36,289 nt of DNA, taken from CALARM01 sp964431735 (lineage in GTDB: Bacteria; Vulcanimicrobiota; SpSt-956; JAKJGF01). The stretch's first letter is position 1; every line of letters begins with the position of its first letter. The position numbers and the translations under genes were made by a program. The notes under the pieces were generated by a model. It saw only the letters and a program-made list of their open reading frames with translations, was not told the origin of the DNA and searched no databases. This document shows, piece by piece, positions 32,416 through 36,289 of the stretch. Location: positions 1 to 36,289 of the forward strand of contig CAYSLJ010000067.1 of the NCBI GenBank assembly GCA_964431735.1, written 5' to 3'.

Positions 32416-33453
32416 ATGTCAGAAGAAGTAAAATTTAATATATATCGCTTCGATCCTGATAAAGATAAAGAATCCATTACAAAGGAATATTCAGTGCCTC
32501 TGAAGGAAGGCATGACCGTTCTGGACGGCCTTGAATATATTCAAAAAAATATAGATAAAACACTTTCCTATAAATCTTCCTGTAAAGCAGGGAAATGCCA
32601 GTCCTGTGCAATGCTTATAAACGGTTCAAAGGCTCTGGCATGTCAGACAGTAGTAAAAGATAAGGTGGTAACATTAAAACCACTTCCCGGTATGAAACAT
32701 GTTAAAGACCTGGTCGTAACTCCCAGTAAATCTGTAAAGTTTAAAGTGTTTCGTTTTGATCCCGATACAGATAAACAGCCCTATTTTAAAGAATATACTG
32801 TACCTGTTACCTTCGGCATGACTGTCCTTGAAGGACTTTCCTATATACAGGAATACCTTGACGGTTCCCTTTTATTCCGATCTTCCTGCAGAGCAGGTGT
32901 ATGCGGTTCCTGCGGTATGCATGTAAACGGTAAATACTGCCTTGCCTGTGAAACACAGATTCTGGCTCTCGAAGCAGATGTGATAACGGTAAAACCTATA
33001 GCTCATATGAAGATATTAAAGGATCTCGTTGTTGACCTTGAACCTTTCTGGGCAAAATACCGTTCTATCAAACCCTATCTTATCCCCGGCGATCCCGACC
33101 CGGAAATAGAAAGGCTTCAGACTCAGGATGAGAGGGAAGACCTTGTTGGTATGATTGACTGTATTCTCTGCGGTTGTTGCCAGGGTGCATGCACTATGAC
33201 AGGAACAGACGAAGAATATCTTGGCCCTGCTATTTTATTTAAAGCAGACAGGTTTGTAAAGGATACAAGGGATAAGGCTCTTAAAGAACGTATAAATCTC
33301 GTAGGAGGAGAGCACGGTGTATGGCGGTGTCATACTATTTATAACTGTCAGGTGGCATGCCCGAAGCAGTTAGACCCTACGGGAGCGATTGCAGATTTGA
33401 AGAGAAAATCCATAGACAGAGGGACGAGAATTTCTTTCTGGGGCAGGATTTGA
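32416..33453 (+). CDS. sdhB: Succinate dehydrogenase/fumarate reductase iron-sulfur subunit with duplicated [2Fe-2S] domain
   Basis: The 345 residues are about 100 longer than a normal SdhB because the N-terminal ferredoxin domain occurs twice. Copy one (about 4-103) has C56, C61, C64 and C76. Copy two (about 107-206) has C158, C163, C166 and C178. Both start with the same pattern (F.I/VYRFDPD.DK, EGMTVL/FGMTVL). The C-terminal domain has C249/C252/C255/C259 for [4Fe-4S] and C305/C311/C315 for [3Fe-4S] or part thereof, ending in CPKQLDP. Both ferredoxin copies look competent to bind a cluster. ATG 32416 has AAAGGAG upstream. The stop overlaps an A-type repeat. Confidence 0.94.
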   Translation: MSEEVKFNIYRFDPDKDKESITKEYSVPLKEGMTVLDGLEYIQKNIDKTLSYKSSCKAGKCQSCAMLINGSKALACQTVVKDKVVTLKPLPGMKHVKDLVVTPSKSVKFKVFRFDPDTDKQPYFKEYTVPVTFGMTVLEGLSYIQEYLDGSLLFRSSCRAGVCGSCGMHVNGKYCLACETQILALEADVITVKPIAHMKILKDLVVDLEPFWAKYRSIKPYLIPGDPDPEIERLQTQDEREDLVGMIDCILCGCCQGACTMTGTDEEYLGPAILFKADRFVKDTRDKALKERINLVGGEHGVWRCHTIYNCQVACPKQLDPTGAIADLKRKSIDRGTRISFWGRI

Positions 33454-33540
33454 TTAAAGCCATGACTGGTGACGCGTAACGCGTGACAGGAGGACAGATT
33501 GTTATTTCGGTTGTGATTGACATAAATCATGGCTATTAGT
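33452..33540 (+). mobile_element. Divergent A-family repeat
   Basis: The left end GATTAAAGCCATGAC and the right end GTCATGG-like TCATGGCTATTAG form inverted ends. The core GGTGACG CGTAACG CGTGACA (33468-33488) is followed by AGGAGGACAGATT and GGTTGTGAT, as in the other A copies. The first bases overlap the sdhB stop codon. Confidence 0.55.
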
Positions 33541-33601
33541 TTAAGACGTGAAGTGTGATATTATTTACAAATAGGATATTTATTATAAATGGAGGTCAAT
33601 C

Positions 33602-35488
33602 ATGAAGAAACTCGGTGAATTTCTCATATCCCCTGAAGGGGGAGCAGAGATTGTAATGGGCAATACTGCCATAGTCCGTGCCATGATAGAATCTGGCGTA
33701 AGGGTAGTTACTTCTTACCCCGGTTCCCCCACACCTGAAATTGCTGATGCAATCAGATCAATAGAGAAAAGACCATTTTACTTTGAATTTTCCGTAAATG
33801 AAAAGGTTGCCACAGAGGTAGCCTTCGGCGCTTCCGTAAACGGCCATCTCTCCTGCGTATTCTTTAAAAGTGTAGGTCTCAATGTCGCAGCAGATACTTT
33901 TGTTCAATTAGGTCTTCTCGGAACTCTCGGAGGTATGGTTATTGTACTTGGTGATGATCCGGGAGCGAATTCCTCTCAGAATGAACAGGATAACAGACAT
34001 TATGCCCATATGTCCTATATACCTGTCCTTGAACCTGGAACACCGTCTGAAGTTTATACCATGTTCAAAGAAGCTGCAGATCTATCGAAGAAATTTCAGA
34101 TGCCTGTCATATTGAGACTTACTACCCATTTGTGTCACGGAAAAGAAAAGGTTTTCTTCAATCCCTTTCAGATAAAAGAATTCGATGATACTCCTAGATT
34201 CGATGTGAAAAACGGCCCCTATATACCCATTACTTCTGCTGTATTTCCTTTAAAGAGAAAACTTTTCGCAAAGTTTTCGGAATTTAAAAAAGTAGTAGAA
34301 ACGTCTGCTTTGAATAAAACAGATAATAATAAAAATAGAAAAAAAGGCATTATAACATGCGGTCTGCCATATTATTCTCTTATGGACGTCCTTGAAGAAG
34401 CATCGGAAAAACCTGATGTTTTAAAGCTTGGTTTTGCCTATCCTCTTCCTGAAACCTTAATAATTGATTTTCTAAAAAATCATGAAGAAGTGAAAATTTT
34501 AGAGGAACTGGATAATATTTTTGAGATGGAAATAAAAGCCCTTGCCTATGACAGAGAACTTAAAACAAAGATTATCGGCAAGAAAGATACGGAAGAATGG
34601 ATGGGTGAATATACGACAGATAAGGTCTCCGGGATTTTACGAAATACATGGCCTGATATACTTCCACAGGTAAACAAAAAAGCTGATAAAGACGGCGACA
34701 AAATTCCTTCGAGGCCTGCCCAGATGTGCCCCGGATGCGGCCACCGTTCTGCCTTCCATGCCATAAAAGCAGCTCTCAGGGAAGGAGATATTACTGTAGG
34801 AGACATAGGGTGTCATACACTGGGATTTTTACCTCCCTATAATATAGGTGAAGTTCTTCTCTGTATGGGCCATTCGAACGGCACAGCAGCAGGTCTTACA
34901 ATATTCAATGATAGGAGAAGAGTGATATCTTTCCTGGGAGATTCTACTTTCTATCATGCAGGAATTCCGGGGATAATAAATTCTCTGTTTAATAAACATA
35001 ATCATACACTCATTATAATGGAAAACGGAACGACTGCCATGACGGGGCATCAGGATAATCCTGTGTCAGGGAGAAATTTCAATGAAATGGTAGATAAAAT
35101 TCCTATAAGGAAGGTTTTAGAAGGCCTTGGAGTAAAAAGCATAAGGGAAGTAGATACCTATCAACAGGCACGCCTTACGGAAGCTGTGAAAGAAGCACTT
35201 CAGGAAGAAGGCTTCAATGTGGTTATTGCAAAACATCCATGTATGCTGAAATTTACAAGACAACTCAGGAGGAGTGGTAAGGAATTACAGCCGCCTGTAA
35301 AAATAAATGAAACATGTAACAGACTTCATATCTGTGTCCAGGAATTTGCATGTCCTTCCTATCAGTTAGAACCGGACGGAACCGTATGGGTTCAGGAAGA
35401 CCTATGTATAGGAGACGGCTCCTGTAAACAGGTCTGTCCCACAGGTGCAATCGTGCAGGAAAAAAAAGGAGGGAATACAGTTGAGTAA
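33602..35488 (+). CDS. iorA: Indolepyruvate ferredoxin oxidoreductase, alpha subunit
   Basis: The 628-residue fused TPP enzyme has an N-terminal pyrimidine domain (VVTSYPGSPTPEIADAIR), a central C-terminal-type domain, and a TPP domain with CPGCGH at residue 376, GDIGCHTLG and GDSTFYHAGIPGIINSLFN. It ends in an iron-sulfur tail. Most IorA proteins carry two C-x2-C-x2-C-x3-C motifs there; here the tail reads FACPSYQ...LCIGDGSCKQVCPTGAI, with wider spacing and one motif. It oxidises aryl 2-oxoacids such as indolepyruvate to acyl-CoA with ferredoxin. ATG 33602 follows GGAGG. iorB starts inside its 3' end. Confidence 0.92.
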   Translation: MKKLGEFLISPEGGAEIVMGNTAIVRAMIESGVRVVTSYPGSPTPEIADAIRSIEKRPFYFEFSVNEKVATEVAFGASVNGHLSCVFFKSVGLNVAADTFVQLGLLGTLGGMVIVLGDDPGANSSQNEQDNRHYAHMSYIPVLEPGTPSEVYTMFKEAADLSKKFQMPVILRLTTHLCHGKEKVFFNPFQIKEFDDTPRFDVKNGPYIPITSAVFPLKRKLFAKFSEFKKVVETSALNKTDNNKNRKKGIITCGLPYYSLMDVLEEASEKPDVLKLGFAYPLPETLIIDFLKNHEEVKILEELDNIFEMEIKALAYDRELKTKIIGKKDTEEWMGEYTTDKVSGILRNTWPDILPQVNKKADKDGDKIPSRPAQMCPGCGHRSAFHAIKAALREGDITVGDIGCHTLGFLPPYNIGEVLLCMGHSNGTAAGLTIFNDRRRVISFLGDSTFYHAGIPGIINSLFNKHNHTLIIMENGTTAMTGHQDNPVSGRNFNEMVDKIPIRKVLEGLGVKSIREVDTYQQARLTEAVKEALQEEGFNVVIAKHPCMLKFTRQLRRSGKELQPPVKINETCNRLHICVQEFACPSYQLEPDGTVWVQEDLCIGDGSCKQVCPTGAIVQEKKGGNTVE

Positions 35489-36059
35489 AGTGAAGATTTT
35501 CAATATATATCTAATCGGAGTGGGAGGACAGGGTATAGGACTTTTGAGTGAAGTAATCATAAGGGCCTGTGATTATGCTGGTTATCATGTAAGAGGTGTC
35601 GATACTCACGGCCTTGCCCAGAGAGGTGGCACGGTTATTTCTCATATACGTATCGGAGAAGGTGTTTATTCTCCTCTTATACAGGAACATATGGCAGATC
35701 TTGTGGTAGCTCTTGAAAGGAATGAAGCACTCCGCGGATTGAATGAGTATTTAAAAGACGGAGGAACCCTTGTTTATTACGATGCTCTCTGGCAACCTCT
35801 TTCTACAAGGCTCGGTAAGAGTAAAAAACTGGAAGGACATGTTATATCTCAAGCATGTAATCTCAGGAATATAAAAGAAATAAAGGTATTCCGTGACGAT
35901 CTTGAAGATTCAAGAATGCAGAACGTGGCAGTCCTTTCAGAGATGGCGAAATTTAAATTAATACCCGGTGTGGAAATGACTCATTACGAAACAGCACTGA
36001 AGGATTTAATTGCAGGAAAAATGCTTGAGAAAAATCTTCACGTACTGGGGTGTTGCTGA
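35481..36059 (+). CDS. iorB: Indolepyruvate ferredoxin oxidoreductase, beta subunit
   Basis: The start at TTG 35481 has AAGGAGGG 7 bases upstream. An upstream in-frame ATG at 35445 would add residues with no family match. The 192 residues begin SKVKIFNIYLIGVGGQGIGL, followed by DTHGLAQRGGTVISHIRIG, both hallmark segments of IorB/gamma-type subunits. It overlaps iorA by eight bases. With IorA it links amino-acid-derived 2-oxoacids to reduced ferredoxin. Confidence 0.93.
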   Translation: MSKVKIFNIYLIGVGGQGIGLLSEVIIRACDYAGYHVRGVDTHGLAQRGGTVISHIRIGEGVYSPLIQEHMADLVVALERNEALRGLNEYLKDGGTLVYYDALWQPLSTRLGKSKKLEGHVISQACNLRNIKEIKVFRDDLEDSRMQNVAVLSEMAKFKLIPGVEMTHYETALKDLIAGKMLEKNLHVLGCC

Positions 36060-36073
36060 AAAGATAACGTTTT

Positions 36074-36090
36074 TATTGACCTGAGCATAA
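36074..36090. repeat. C-family end remnant abutting a B element
   Basis: TATTGACCTGAGCATAA matches the C terminal inverted repeat with one change. The B element begins at the next base, so B probably inserted into a C copy of which only this end remains. Confidence 0.5.
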
Positions 36091-36180
36091 GTAGTTGTAA
36101 AAAAATAATCTTATCATAGTTACAATCGTGACGCGAGGACAAGAACCATAATTTGCCAGAGTTATTTCCTTACAGTCCCT
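36091..36180 (-). mobile_element. B-family element, third copy
   Basis: On the minus strand it starts AGGGACTGTAAGGAAATAAC and continues CTCTGGCAAATTATGGTT, as at 4239. It has a single CGTNACG (36127-36133) and the decayed far end TTACAACTAC. From 36181 to 36289 I see no gene, only AT-rich sequence with an isolated GGAGG before a four-codon frame. Confidence 0.6.
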
Positions 36181-36289
36181 GAATACCGCAACAGCTAAAT
36201 TGGTACCAAAAAAAATATATCACCCACTCCTGTCCCTGGCCGGGCTCTGGAGGAAAAGATATGCCGTATTAACAGTAATTTATAAATTA

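Noticed and set aside
36181..36289. Start of a new gene at the right edge (GGAGG before ATG near 36261)
   Set aside because: The frame stops after three sense codons, and no other frame runs off the end with a ribosome-binding site.

Overview
The window is AT-rich bacterial DNA with ordinary Shine-Dalgarno sites, frequent TTG and GTG starts, a lipoprotein, class III prepilin leaders, many TPR proteins and ferredoxin-dependent 2-oxoacid oxidoreductases. This fits an anaerobic or facultatively anaerobic diderm from a poorly sampled lineage. The mix of TPR proteins and short tandem repeats gives only an impression of an uncultured candidate phylum, and no marker gene here fixes the taxonomy. I saw no rRNA, tRNA, CRISPR array or transposase gene.

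Layout. 168-2317 (minus): a PAS/histidine-kinase-like protein with a primase-type C-terminal domain, and a TPR protein. 2318-3258: a repeat-rich spacer. 3259-4981 (plus): an NHL lipoprotein and a DedA protein. 4982-5768: a dense block of nested repeats. 5769-8161: ygeY-ygeW, a predicted amidohydrolase plus carbamoyltransferase pair. 8388-10383: a NarL/NarX-type two-component pair. 10415-14374 (minus): a Cys-rich PAS histidine kinase, a nucleotidyltransferase with a small partner, and a 5'-nucleotidase. 14807-19434: a PilX/PilV/PilW-like minor pilin cluster and a secreted Ig-like protein. 19502-22575: a YjbQ protein and a TPR protein fused to a soluble FlhA-type (FHIPEP) domain. 22789-36059: a long energy-metabolism region, korDABC-sucCD-(TPR/HEAT protein)-sdhCDAB-iorAB.

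The last region encodes three linked steps of the TCA cycle in either direction: 2-oxoglutarate/ferredoxin, succinyl-CoA/succinate and succinate/fumarate. An indolepyruvate-type oxidoreductase for aryl 2-oxoacids follows. Its iron-sulfur subunit SdhB carries two complete N-terminal [2Fe-2S] domains instead of one.

The most unusual signal lies between the genes. Almost every long spacer, and many stop codons, carries arrays of a palindromic heptamer, CGTNACG, whose junctions form ACGCGT. The arrays sit inside at least four families of about 80-130 bp elements with inverted ends, called A, B, C and D here. Families C and D show TA target duplications when filled and empty sites in this window are compared. 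At 5391-5740 a B element lies inside a D element, which lies inside a C element. This looks like a currently or recently mobile, non-autonomous (MITE-like) repeat system sharing one heptamer core.
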